The notes: generated by a model not told the origin, from the sequence alone. A DNA stretch of 12,096 bases from Rikenellaceae bacterium (GCA_900769885.1 CAAGIG010000062.1:1-12096); one strand, 5' to 3'. Positions 1 through 7,630 are shown, numbered from the stretch's first letter. Made by a program: numbers and translations.

Positions 1-526
1 CTTGGGCATACTGCAAAGAATCTCTTGATTCAGAATGCTTTACAGTCGAATGATAACTTAGATACTCCTCTGACATATTATCAGCATAAAGTACCCTTAC
101 CTTAACATTTCCCTGACGGCAGACAATAGTGATATTGTTGTCAGATTGTGGCTCGGCAACGAATTTTTCCTCACCATAAAAATAAAAGGCATCGAATCCT
201 ACCGCTGTCGAGTCTCCATAAAAGGCCCTGAAGGTATATTCTTTGCCTGCTTTAATTAAGAATGTCTGATCTTCTTCTGCAAGATAGTCAGCATAAGTTT
301 TCCAACGTTTGAAGATAACGCCCTCACTGTTGACAACTTCTATTTTGAAGTCATTAACATCCAGAATACCCTGAGGGTCTGCTTTAGTCAATGTCCAATC
401 CGGGGTCAGGTTAAGTCTCACAATAGCGTCTCCGTCCGACAAATCCAATGGTTTGTCCATTGAACAGGAAGATGCCATAAAAATCAATCCCAGAATAGAA
501 CAAAGAATTAAAAATTTCTTCTCCAT
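1..526 (-). CDS. DUF4493-like lipoprotein, 3' end outside window
   Basis: Reading the minus strand from the ATG at 526 gives 175 residues with no stop before the window edge, so the C-terminus is missing. The N-terminus is a lipoprotein signal: two Lys, a hydrophobic stretch (about residues 5-18) and a lipobox-like A-S-S-C ending at Cys21. The rest follows the pattern I associate with DUF4493 domains of Bacteroidota surface proteins: an early strand with a T-K pair (LTKADP), a D-F-K-I-E-V-V strand followed by G-V-I-F-K-R-W, then A-G-K-E-Y-T-F-R-A-F-Y-G-D, F-Y-F-Y-G-E, and near residue 145 the strand VKVRVLYAD. The family assignment is from memory of the pattern, not a search. Such proteins are exported and presumably membrane-anchored; their function is not established. 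The gene is divergent from parE and has its own promoter-like element at 554-562. Confidence 0.72.
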   Translation of the reverse strand, partial: MEKKFLILCSILGLIFMASSCSMDKPLDLSDGDAIVRLNLTPDWTLTKADPQGILDVNDFKIEVVNSEGVIFKRWKTYADYLAEEDQTFLIKAGKEYTFRAFYGDSTAVGFDAFYFYGEEKFVAEPQSDNNITIVCRQGNVKVRVLYADNMSEEYLSYHSTVKHSESRDSLQYAQ

Positions 527-553
527 TATAGTATTTTTATGAATTACAAACGT

Positions 554-562
554 GCAAAAATA
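554..562 (-). promoter_or_regulatory. Candidate Bacteroidota -7 promoter element for the DUF4493-like gene
   Basis: On the minus strand the sequence is TATTTTTGC, a full match to the TAnnTTTGY -7 element described for Bacteroides primary sigma factor promoters. A GTTG lies 18 bases upstream and could serve as the -33 TTTG-type element. It sits 28 bases upstream of the ATG at 526. The -7 match is seen directly; promoter activity is inferred. Confidence 0.5.
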
Positions 563-615
563 GAATAATTTTGTTCAAAGCAACCTCAATATCCATTTTT
601 TCTCAAAAAACTTTT

Positions 616-624
616 TAAATTTGC
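616..624 (+). promoter_or_regulatory. Candidate Bacteroidota -7 promoter element for parE
   Basis: The plus strand reads TAAATTTGC, a full match to the TAnnTTTGY -7 element of Bacteroides promoters, 30 bases before the parE ATG at 655. I see no clear TTTG or TTG -33 element at the usual distance; that stretch is T-rich. It would drive the three-gene unit that ends at the hairpin at 4757-4793. Confidence 0.45.
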
Positions 625-654
625 GGAGATTGCATAAATATAGTTTTGAAGGTA

Positions 655-2502
655 ATGAGCGAAATATTAAGAGATTACAACGAAGACGCGATACAAACTT
701 TAAACTGGAACGAACACATCAGAACCAGGCCCGGTATGTACATTGGTTCCACCGGTGATGGCTCTCTTCCCGAAGATGGAATTTATGTACTTGTAAAAGA
801 GGTGATTGACAACTCAATAGACGAATTTGCAAGTGGTTTCGGACGGGAAATCAGAATTACCATTGAAGACCGTGAAGTTACCGTCAGGGACTATGGCCGT
901 GGTATCCCATTTGAGAAACTTATTGTTGCATCAAGTAACCTTATGACCGGTGGAAAATTTGATGGCAAAACATTCAAGAAAAGTGTTGGTCTGAATGGTG
1001 TCGGTCTGAAGGCAGTAAATGCTACCTCGTCATACTTCTTCATCCGTTCTGTCAGAAACGGGGAATTCAAGAGTGCTACATTTTCTGCCGGTGTACTGAT
1101 TGAGGAAAACAGCGGCAAGATTGATGAGAAAAACGGTACATACGTCAAATTCATTGCCGATGACAAAGTTTTTGTAAACTACCGCTACAATCTTGAGTTC
1201 ATTGAACAAATGGTCAAGAATTATGCATATCTGAATACAGGTCTTGCATTGATTCTTAATGACACCAAATACCGTTCTGATAACGGTCTGCTTGATTTGG
1301 TTAATGAAAATCTTGCGGAAGAGCCGCTTTATCCACCTATCCACATTGTTGGGGAGGATATTGAGTTTGTAATTACCCACGGAGAAAGCTACGGGGAGAA
1401 CATTGCCTCATTTGTAAATGGTCAGAATACCACCCAGGGGGGAACTCACCTTGCTGCATTCCGCGAAGCTATTGCCAAGACGATTAAAGGTCACCTTAAG
1501 AAAGATTACGAGCCCTCGGATATCAGACAATCAATAGTAGGAGCCATCAGTATCAGAATGAACAAAGCTCCGGACTTTGGAAACCAGACCAAAACAAAAC
1601 TGACATCCAAAGATATCAGCGACGGACTTTCCATCAGATCGTTTATCGGAGACTTTGTGGATGAGGAACTGGACAACTACCTCCACAAACATCCCGATGT
1701 GGCGACTGTCATCAACAAGAAAATTCAGGAGTCAGAGAAAGAGAGAAAGGCAATCTCAGGACTTCAGAAAAACATAAAAGAGAAGACCCAGAAAGCGAGC
1801 ATCTACAATAAGAAGCTCCGCGACTGCCGTGTACACTACACCGACACAAAGAATCCCCTTAGTGAGAACTCATCACTTTTCATCACTGAGGGTCTCTCTG
1901 CGAGCGGTTCCATCACAAAAATCCGTGATGTAAACACTCAAGCGGTCTTCTCTTTAAGAGGTAAACCCCAGAACTGCATCCAAAAGAGCGAAAAAGAGGT
2001 TCACGCCAACGAAGAGCTGATTCTCCTCAAAGCGGCACTAAATGTAGATGAGGATCTTGACAATTTGAGATACAACAAGATTATCATTGCAACCGATGCC
2101 GATGTCGACGGTATGCACATCCGACTCCTTTTGGTTAGTTTCTTCCTCAAATACTACCCTGACCTTATCCGCCAAGGACACGTTTATATTCTGCAGACTC
2201 CACTTTTCAGGGTCCGCAACAAAAAGAAAAGTATCTATTGCTACAGCGAAGATGAGAAAACTGCAGCAATTAAAGAGTTAGGAAACGGACACGAGATTAC
2301 CCGATTCAAAGGTCTTGGTGAGATTTCCCCTGACGAATTCAAAGGATTCCTGGGAGAAGAGATCCGATTGGACCAGGTAAGATTGGATTCAGATGACAAA
2401 ATTGTAGATTTGCTCCAATTCTATATGGGTAAAAACACCCCCGGCAGACAAGACTTTATTAGAAAAAACCTCCGTTCAGACTCTGTAATGGAGATAATTT
2501 AA
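655..2502 (+). CDS. parE: DNA topoisomerase IV subunit B (ParE)
   Basis: ATPase subunit of the type IIA topoisomerase that decatenates daughter chromosomes, acting with ParC (not in this window). The ATG at 655 gives 615 residues and an N-terminus usual for the family; an in-frame TTG at 646 is also possible but less likely. The GHKL ATPase domain shows KEVIDNSIDE (about 48-57, ATP/Mg Asn), GRGIP (about 82-86), GLNGVGLKAVNA (about 113-124) and the QTK loop (Q311-K313). The TOPRIM domain shows TEG with Glu412 and DADVDG (481-486). The C-terminal part has ITRFKGLGEISPDEF and ends with FYMGKNT. ParE rather than GyrB is indicated by GDGSLPEDGIYVLVKEV, VNTQAVFSLRGKP and the short length without a GyrB-type insert, all as in Bacteroidota ParE. 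The odd feature is Leu414 where the EGDSA motif normally has Asp. The stop is followed 6 bases later by the acyltransferase start, so the genes are probably co-transcribed. Confidence 0.95.
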   Translation: MSEILRDYNEDAIQTLNWNEHIRTRPGMYIGSTGDGSLPEDGIYVLVKEVIDNSIDEFASGFGREIRITIEDREVTVRDYGRGIPFEKLIVASSNLMTGGKFDGKTFKKSVGLNGVGLKAVNATSSYFFIRSVRNGEFKSATFSAGVLIEENSGKIDEKNGTYVKFIADDKVFVNYRYNLEFIEQMVKNYAYLNTGLALILNDTKYRSDNGLLDLVNENLAEEPLYPPIHIVGEDIEFVITHGESYGENIASFVNGQNTTQGGTHLAAFREAIAKTIKGHLKKDYEPSDIRQSIVGAISIRMNKAPDFGNQTKTKLTSKDISDGLSIRSFIGDFVDEELDNYLHKHPDVATVINKKIQESEKERKAISGLQKNIKEKTQKASIYNKKLRDCRVHYTDTKNPLSENSSLFITEGLSASGSITKIRDVNTQAVFSLRGKPQNCIQKSEKEVHANEELILLKAALNVDEDLDNLRYNKIIIATDADVDGMHIRLLLVSFFLKYYPDLIRQGHVYILQTPLFRVRNKKKSIYCYSEDEKTAAIKELGNGHEITRFKGLGEISPDEFKGFLGEEIRLDQVRLDSDDKIVDLLQFYMGKNTPGRQDFIRKNLRSDSVMEII

Positions 2503-2508
2503 TTGAAA

Positions 2509-3078
2509 ATGAAACCTTCTACAGCAAAATACTGGCTTAATAAATTGGGATGGACCGGAGTAGATCAGGTTATCCCCGAAGACAAATGTATCATCCTGGG
2601 AGCTCCCCACACATCTATTTGGGACTTCGTAATTTCATATCTTTATTATGCATCTATCGGAGGCAATGCCAAAGTGATGATTAAAAAGTCATTTTTCGTG
2701 TGGCCTCTCAAACCGATTTTGCTCAAACTTGGCGGTATCCCTGTCGACAGAAGTGCCAAGGGTGGAGCATCAATGGTAAGACAAATGATTGCAGAGTTTG
2801 AAAAATGTGAGAAATTCCACCTTGCAATCGCTCCTGAGGGAACCCGCAAACCTGTGAAAAGGTGGAAAAGCGGATTTCACGCCATCGCTAAAGCGACAGG
2901 TGTCTCTGTCTACCTCGGATATTTTGACTGGGGTACAAAAAGAATCGGTGCCTGCGAGAAACTCGAGCTGACAGATGATCCCACTGCTGACCTCAAAAGA
3001 GTCAGACAATGGTATAAAGACAAAGGAGTCGTCGGTAAATATCCTGAAATGTTTACCACAGGAGACGACCTATTATAA
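2509..3078 (+). CDS. PlsC-like 1-acyl-glycerol-phosphate acyltransferase
   Basis: Member of the lysophospholipid acyltransferase (LPLAT/PlsC) family, which transfers a fatty acyl group to a lysophospholipid or related acceptor at the inner membrane. Motifs are in order: catalytic HTSIWD (H34 x4 D39), GGIPVDR (75-81, acceptor-binding motif) and EGTR (110-113), then a basic stretch KPVKRWKSGFHAIA. At 189 residues it is a compact single-domain version, shorter than classical PlsC of about 240. There is no obvious membrane helix at the N-terminus; moderately hydrophobic stretches at about 41-50 and 61-75 could sit on the membrane. The ATG at 2509 is preferred over the in-frame TTG at 2503, which would abut the parE stop. 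It lies between parE and the acyl-CoA synthetase with gaps of 6 and 12 bases. Pairing with an acyl-activating enzyme fits a role in recycling or remodelling fatty acids into lipids, but the acceptor cannot be read from the sequence. Confidence 0.85.
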   Translation: MKPSTAKYWLNKLGWTGVDQVIPEDKCIILGAPHTSIWDFVISYLYYASIGGNAKVMIKKSFFVWPLKPILLKLGGIPVDRSAKGGASMVRQMIAEFEKCEKFHLAIAPEGTRKPVKRWKSGFHAIAKATGVSVYLGYFDWGTKRIGACEKLELTDDPTADLKRVRQWYKDKGVVGKYPEMFTTGDDLL

Positions 3079-3090
3079 TATATATTCACA

Positions 3091-4752
3091 ATGGAAAATG
3101 TTTTACAAAAATCACTAAGAAGTCTATTGGAGTACTCCCACAAGAAGTACAAAAACAATAAATTTCTTCAATTCATCGATGGTCCCGGATACACATTCGG
3201 ATCATTCTATGAAAAAGTCAAAGAGGTAGCCACCACACTATCTCAATACGGTATTAAAAAAGGAGACCGTGTAGGACTGATTTCCCAAAATATGCCAAAC
3301 TGGGGTGCAGCTTACTTTGCATCCACCGCATTTGGTTCAATTTCAGTTCCAATGTTGCCCGACTTTTCAGAAAGTGAAATCAAACACATTTTGAAACACT
3401 CGGAAGCCAAAGCCCTTTTTGTATCGAAGAGACTTTTTTCAAAGATCAAACAAAAAGCGATCGACCGCCTTTCATTGATTATTTCAATCGACGACTGGAG
3501 TATCCTGAAAGGAGAGAAAGTAGAGAACCCCGAACCTCTTTGTTCTGAAGATGATATCCAATCTGATGAATTGGCAGCAATCATCTACACATCAGGAACT
3601 ACCGGAAGTTCTAAAGGTGTAATGCTTTCACATAGAAACCTATGCGCTAACCTCTATGCAGCACAAGAGTTGCGTCCCTCTTACGAATGGGACAAATGGC
3701 TCTCGATTCTGCCATTGTCACACACATTGGAGCAGAGTCTCTCATTGCTTCTCCCAATGTTGGGTGGCTCACAAGTCTTCTATATGGAGAAGGCCCCCAC
3801 CCCGACAATGCTTCTGAAATCGATGCAACAGGTCAAACCGACCACAATGCTTTCGGTTCCCCTTATTATAGAAAAGGTATACCGCTCAGCAGTCCTCCCA
3901 AAATTCACAAAGAGCAAGGTGATGAAATCGGTCTACTCCTTCCCCCCTACCCGAAAATTGCTTAACAGGGTGGCAGGTAAGAAACTGATGGAACAATTTG
4001 GAGGAAATATCAGATTCTTCGGAATCGGTGGGGCAAAACTTGACAAGACTGTCGAACAATTCCTTCTTGAAGCCAAATTCCCTTACGCCATCGGATACGG
4101 ATTGACCGAGACATCGCCCCTTATCGCAGGTGCTATTCCAAGTATGGTAAGGTTGGGTTCAACAGGCCCTATCGTTCACGGAGTTACAGCCAAGCTGATA
4201 GACCAGAATGAAGAAGGAATCGGGGAAATTGTTGTAAAAGGGGACAATGTGATGATGGGTTACTACAAAAATCCCGAAGCTACAGCAGCAGCTTTCACAG
4301 AGGATGGCTGGTTCAGGACCAAAGACCTCGGATGTTTTGACAAAGACGGATGGCTATATATTAAAGGTAGAGCAAGTACCACCATTATCGGTCCCAGCGG
4401 AGAAAATATCTATCCCGAAGATATCGAGACAATTATCAACAGCCACGAATATGTAAGCGAATCACTTGTTACAAAACGCAAAGGAAAACTTACAGCACTG
4501 GTCCACTTTGACACCGAAAAGCTCAAATCGTGGTGGGACTCTACAACCAACGAATGGAAAGAAGAGTATTCTGAGAAATTGGAAAACCTCAAAAAAGAGA
4601 TTCTCGATTATGTAAATGAGAAAGTGAGCAAATTCTCCAAAGTAAGTGAAATCGATGTGCAGAAAGAAGAGTTTGAAAAAACTGCAACCAAGAAAATCAA
4701 ACGATTCCTCTACACTAAAGATGAAGACTCTGACATAAACAGAAAATCATAA
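3091..4752 (+). CDS. Long-chain fatty acid--CoA ligase (AMP-binding)
   Basis: Adenylate-forming enzyme of the ANL superfamily that activates a fatty acid to acyl-AMP and then to acyl-CoA. Motifs along the 553 residues: YTSGTTGSSKGVMLSHRN (166-183, phosphate-binding A3), LSHTLEQ (209-215), YGLTETSP (336-343, A5), GWFRTKDLG with Asp412 (406-414, A7, ribose contact), GWLYIKGR then GPSGENIYPEDIE (420-446, hinge and A8) and EKTATKKIKRFLY near 529-541, which holds the catalytic A10 Lys. Length and motifs fit the FACL group annotated as long-chain-fatty-acid--CoA ligase in Bacteroidota. No signal peptide; cytoplasmic or membrane-peripheral. It starts 12 bases after the acyltransferase stop without a clear Shine-Dalgarno. 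The neighbour suggests that the acyl-CoA feeds lipid acylation, but chain-length preference and physiological role are inference. A different carboxylic acid substrate cannot be excluded. Confidence 0.88.
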   Translation: MENVLQKSLRSLLEYSHKKYKNNKFLQFIDGPGYTFGSFYEKVKEVATTLSQYGIKKGDRVGLISQNMPNWGAAYFASTAFGSISVPMLPDFSESEIKHILKHSEAKALFVSKRLFSKIKQKAIDRLSLIISIDDWSILKGEKVENPEPLCSEDDIQSDELAAIIYTSGTTGSSKGVMLSHRNLCANLYAAQELRPSYEWDKWLSILPLSHTLEQSLSLLLPMLGGSQVFYMEKAPTPTMLLKSMQQVKPTTMLSVPLIIEKVYRSAVLPKFTKSKVMKSVYSFPPTRKLLNRVAGKKLMEQFGGNIRFFGIGGAKLDKTVEQFLLEAKFPYAIGYGLTETSPLIAGAIPSMVRLGSTGPIVHGVTAKLIDQNEEGIGEIVVKGDNVMMGYYKNPEATAAAFTEDGWFRTKDLGCFDKDGWLYIKGRASTTIIGPSGENIYPEDIETIINSHEYVSESLVTKRKGKLTALVHFDTEKLKSWWDSTTNEWKEEYSEKLENLKKEILDYVNEKVSKFSKVSEIDVQKEEFEKTATKKIKRFLYTKDEDSDINRKS

Positions 4753-4756
4753 AATG

Positions 4757-4793
4757 AAAATAGGGTGGCTTACTGAAAAGTCACCCTATTTTT
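4757..4793. terminator. Rho-independent terminator between converging genes
   Basis: Arms 4757-4769 (AAAATAGGGTGGC) and 4780-4792 (GTCACCCTATTTT) form a 13-base-pair stem with one G-T pair and a 10-base loop. The core is GC-rich, with an A-run on the left and a T-run on the right, so it can work in both directions. It sits 5 bases after the acyl-CoA ligase stop and 28 bases beyond the stop of the converging BACON lipoprotein gene, so it probably ends both transcripts. Confidence 0.9.
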
Positions 4794-4820
4794 ATAAGTA
4801 AGTAATTCTAAATCTATTTA

Positions 4821-6155
4821 TTAGAAACCTTTCTTCATCATTGATGCTCCAGGGATGCTGTAGTCAGCAATAGTAAGTTTACCTGTGAATGACATTGTAA
4901 TGCAGAAAGGAGTTGTATTTGCATCAAATGCCTCCAATTCAAACGAATAAGAATCATCTGAATTTTTGGTAACTACCAATGTACCATCCATAAATGCAGC
5001 ATATTTACCTTCTGTATCCACTGCACCGTTTTTCATTTGAAGATACCAGCTACCCAAAAAATATCCACCATAATACTCTCCTGGCAAGAACGAATAATGT
5101 TCTGCACTTGATGAGCAATGGTATGTTCCCGAAATATCTGAAGCAATACCTGTAACTCCGGCGTTGGCATCTATCTGAACCATATCGCCATTGCCACCTT
5201 CAGGCATAAAGTAGAATACCCAGTTTGCTCCGTTATTGCCATAGTAGTCACCATAATATGCAGCTGAGATATACATATTTGTTGAGTTAACATTCACATC
5301 TGAAGTCAAAGATGTAAGTTCATTATCCAATACAGGGATATCAGGTTCATCATTATTGATTGACATCAATGAGTAATTGTTACCCTCATATTTCACCGAG
5401 TGAGTCTTACCTTTGTCATCAGTAACCAAAAGGTGCATACCTTCATCAGTAATGGTCAATGTACCTTCTGTAAAGCGAGCCTCTTTAGCCACTTCTCCTA
5501 CAGCATCTGTCTCATAATAAAGAGAATAACCTGCTGAGAATGTACCATCTGCTGATGAACTTGCCAAATCGAGTTCATACACTCCATTTGGAATCAACAC
5601 CACATCAGAACTTTGAGGTTCAACGATTGAATACAAGTCGATACAATAGTACCAGGTATTAGGAGCCGGATTATTGTTCGCATCAAATCCTCCCTGCGAA
5701 AGGTGGAAATAGTAGTTGGGAACATCACTGAACTGGAATGCGTAATAGAATCCACTGACATCGGTTGCATTATAAATATAATCAGCACCCACACCAACTT
5801 CACCTGCTTCCTGTACCACTTTCACAGATCTTTCAATACCTTCATATACCATTTCAATTATCCCTTCACGAGGAGTTTCTTCCTCATTTGCAGCTACTTC
5901 AAATGATATAATACCATACGACTGTGTATTTACAATTGTAATCCATTCCACTTGAGGAAATGCATCCACCAAACCCGTAGGAGTAGGATTGTCAATTGTA
6001 TATGTAGCTTCATAAATACCACCTGCTGCCTCCACAGAAATTTCAGTTTCACCTACCTCAAACACAGGATCCTTTGGCAATTCCTCTTGAGGAGTCTTAG
6101 TACAAGCAAAAGCTAACAAGGAACATAGTCCTGCCAAAATCAAATTCTTTTTCAT
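4821..6155 (-). CDS. BACON-domain lipoprotein with duplicated C-terminal module (second of pair)
   Basis: Exported lipoprotein of 444 residues. The signal runs from MKKNLILAGL to Cys18 (lipobox-like A-F-A-C). A BACON domain, an Ig-like fold typical of Bacteroidota surface proteins, spans about 31-117: EISVEAAGG, YTIDNP, EWITIV, GIISFEVAAN, EGIIEMVYEG, VKVVQEAG. After it come two related modules. The first (about 135-258) has SGFYYAFQFSDVPNYYFHLS, PNGVYELD, EGTLTITDEG and ends VKYEG. The second (about 294-427) has AAYYGDYYGNNGANWVFYF, SGTYHC, DGTLVVTKNSDD and ends SFTGK. They are joined by a NNDEPDIPVLDN linker. The modules are rich in Tyr, Trp and Asn; I do not recognise a named family. The neighbour at 6174-7496 is a full-length paralogue ending 18 bases upstream. 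Binding of a glycan or other envelope ligand is plausible but not shown. The start is supported by an unusually good Shine-Dalgarno at 6163-6169. Confidence 0.85.
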   Translation of the reverse strand: MKKNLILAGLCSLLAFACTKTPQEELPKDPVFEVGETEISVEAAGGIYEATYTIDNPTPTGLVDAFPQVEWITIVNTQSYGIISFEVAANEEETPREGIIEMVYEGIERSVKVVQEAGEVGVGADYIYNATDVSGFYYAFQFSDVPNYYFHLSQGGFDANNNPAPNTWYYCIDLYSIVEPQSSDVVLIPNGVYELDLASSSADGTFSAGYSLYYETDAVGEVAKEARFTEGTLTITDEGMHLLVTDDKGKTHSVKYEGNNYSLMSINNDEPDIPVLDNELTSLTSDVNVNSTNMYISAAYYGDYYGNNGANWVFYFMPEGGNGDMVQIDANAGVTGIASDISGTYHCSSSAEHYSFLPGEYYGGYFLGSWYLQMKNGAVDTEGKYAAFMDGTLVVTKNSDDSYSFELEAFDANTTPFCITMSFTGKLTIADYSIPGASMMKKGF

Positions 6156-6162
6156 TTCTGAG

Positions 6163-6169
6163 TCTCCTT
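6163..6169 (-). promoter_or_regulatory. Strong Shine-Dalgarno for the second BACON lipoprotein
   Basis: The minus strand reads AAGGAGA, 7 bases before the ATG at 6155, inside the 18-base gap to the upstream paralogue. Most other starts in this window lack such a site, as is usual in Bacteroidota. It fixes the start and suggests independent or coupled re-initiation within the two-gene transcript. Confidence 0.7.
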
Positions 6170-6173
6170 CCTG

Positions 6174-7496
6174 CTATTGGTAATCATAAATATTTACAAC
6201 TCCGGTCCAATTTACAAAAACAGTATTTGGAGTCGCTGCATTATCTGTACATTCGATATTGAATGTGTGGGTTCCATCGCTGTTTTTGATAATTTCAATT
6301 GTACCGCCTACAAAAGGTGCCTGGTCGCCCAAGATTTGACCCTGATACAATTGCAAATACCAACATCCTGTATAATAAGGATTATAGAAAGTTCCGGGAT
6401 AGAATGAGAATTGAGAGAAAGATGTACCACAAGTATAAGTACCTGCAATACCATTTTCAATACCCAATCCACCTGCTACGATATCCAAATTGACAGCATC
6501 ACCGTGTCTTTGAGGAGAACGTAAGTTCAAAATCCAGTTAGCATTGCCATTACCATAGTAGTTTCCCTGATAATAAGCATTAACCTCCCAGTCAGTGGTA
6601 TCAACAGTATAATCTTCTGTCAATGTCGAGCTGCCGTCGGTAGGATTTGGATCTGGTTGTTCAGGTTCATCATTTACAGATGCATCTTCCAAATAGAAAC
6701 CTTCCAAGTCAGCTGTAACTTTATGGGTAACCCCCTCGTCATCAGTCACACAAAGCAAAACTCTGGTTCCTTCCACCTCCATAAAGCCTTCCTTCAGACG
6801 AATTACAGAGATAGCCTTACCCTCCTCGTCGGTTTCATAGTATTTTGTAAAACCTGCTGCAATTGTCATTGGATCATAGCTGTTATCAGTATCGATAACA
6901 TACTTTCCTTCAGGGAAAGTGATATTTTCTCCTTCTGGTACAGCAAGATTGTAACAGTCAACAGAATAATACCATCCATTAGGGCGAGAATAACCTGTCA
7001 CTGGGTCAAAACCTACATTTGAGAAAGTGATATAGTAATTAGGGGTGTTGGAGTAACGTGTTCCATAATAATATCCAGAGATATCGGTTGCTTCACGGAT
7101 AATGTCACTATTGTTTCCGGGTTCGCCTGCTGCCTGTTCCACCACAACCATTTGAGACTTATGCTCGTAGGTAATCATAATGGTGCAAGAGCGCACTTGT
7201 TCTTTGGAGTTCGGAGTTACGGTGAATGAAATTTCTCCATAAACCTGATCGTGAAGATTGGTCAGCCACTCTGCTGTTGCAGGAGCATATACCTCCAAAA
7301 CACCATCCGGAGTAGGATTTTCAATTGAGTACAAAATTTTACCTTCCCCACCCATCGATTCGAAATGGATCAATGTATCAGAAAGCAAAGTTAAAGCAGG
7401 TTCCGGAAGTGGTTCCTCCGGTGTCACACCATTGTCCGGCTTACAAGCTACGAACAAGAACGACAAAAGTGTCGCAAAAATTAAAACTCTTTTCAT
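6174..7496 (-). CDS. BACON-domain lipoprotein with duplicated C-terminal module (first of pair)
   Basis: Exported lipoprotein of 440 residues from the ATG at 7496; an in-frame non-ATG extension to 7523 is rejected because the signal peptide begins at the ATG. The signal is MKRVLIFATLLSFLFVAC with Cys18, followed by a Pro/Glu-rich linker. A BACON domain spans about 36-124 (TLIHFESMGG, YSIENPTPDG, EWLTNL, GEISFTVTPNS, CTIMITYEH, MVVVEQAAG). Two related modules follow: about 138-266 (SGYYYGTRYSNTPNYYITFS, EGKYVID, KEGFMEVEG) and about 302-436 (NAYYQGNYYGNGNANWILNL, AGTYTC, SFYPGTFYNPYY, GGTIEIIKNSDGTH), separated by EPEQPDPNPTDGSS. It is colinear with the downstream gene, sharing NPTP-G, YYETD, NDEP and YYGN-ANW blocks at equivalent places, so the pair arose by tandem duplication. 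Function unknown; the aromatic-rich modules suggest ligand binding on the outer membrane. Confidence 0.85.
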   Translation of the reverse strand: MKRVLIFATLLSFLFVACKPDNGVTPEEPLPEPALTLLSDTLIHFESMGGEGKILYSIENPTPDGVLEVYAPATAEWLTNLHDQVYGEISFTVTPNSKEQVRSCTIMITYEHKSQMVVVEQAAGEPGNNSDIIREATDISGYYYGTRYSNTPNYYITFSNVGFDPVTGYSRPNGWYYSVDCYNLAVPEGENITFPEGKYVIDTDNSYDPMTIAAGFTKYYETDEEGKAISVIRLKEGFMEVEGTRVLLCVTDDEGVTHKVTADLEGFYLEDASVNDEPEQPDPNPTDGSSTLTEDYTVDTTDWEVNAYYQGNYYGNGNANWILNLRSPQRHGDAVNLDIVAGGLGIENGIAGTYTCGTSFSQFSFYPGTFYNPYYTGCWYLQLYQGQILGDQAPFVGGTIEIIKNSDGTHTFNIECTDNAATPNTVFVNWTGVVNIYDYQ

Positions 7497-7570
7497 TGTT
7501 GATAATTTAATCAAACCTTGCAATAAGGTTGGGTATGTTAATTAAATTTTAAATTTGGCGCGAATATAGC

Positions 7571-7610
7571 AAAATATTCCTTGCATATCCATTGAATACG
7601 CAAGGAATAT
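7571..7610 (-). terminator. 11-bp perfect inverted repeat, probable terminator
   Basis: ATATTCCTTGC at 7574-7584 and GCAAGGAATAT at 7600-7610 are perfect reverse complements separated by 15 bases. On the minus strand the hairpin begins 20 bases after the stop of the gene at 7631-8275 and is followed by a short T-run (ATATTTTG). That fits a modest rho-independent terminator for the barrel-protein pair. It also lies 77 bases upstream of the next ATG (7496), so an operator or leader element for the BACON pair is the alternative. The short T-run and long loop make either reading uncertain. Confidence 0.55.
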
Positions 7611-7630
7611 ACCTCTTCTGTAAAATATGA

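Noticed and set aside
891..1380. Antisense open frames inside parE
   Set aside because: They lie wholly opposite a highly conserved gene, have no recognisable protein features and no start context.
2087..2281. Second plus-strand open frame inside parE
   Set aside because: It overlaps the conserved TOPRIM coding region in another frame; composition looks like a shadow.
2646..3158. Antisense open frames across the acyltransferase gene
   Set aside because: Opposite a conserved enzyme whose motifs are all on the plus strand.
3687..3965. 92-residue open frame inside the acyl-CoA ligase
   Set aside because: Out-of-frame shadow of conserved ligase sequence; no RBS or domain.
7497..7523. N-terminal extension of the first BACON lipoprotein from an upstream non-ATG codon
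   Set aside because: The signal peptide starts with Met-Lys-Arg at 7496; nine extra residues would precede a normal lipoprotein signal.
6657..7545. Plus-strand open frames opposite the first BACON lipoprotein
   Set aside because: The minus-strand lipoprotein has a signal peptide and a full paralogue, so the opposite readings are shadows.
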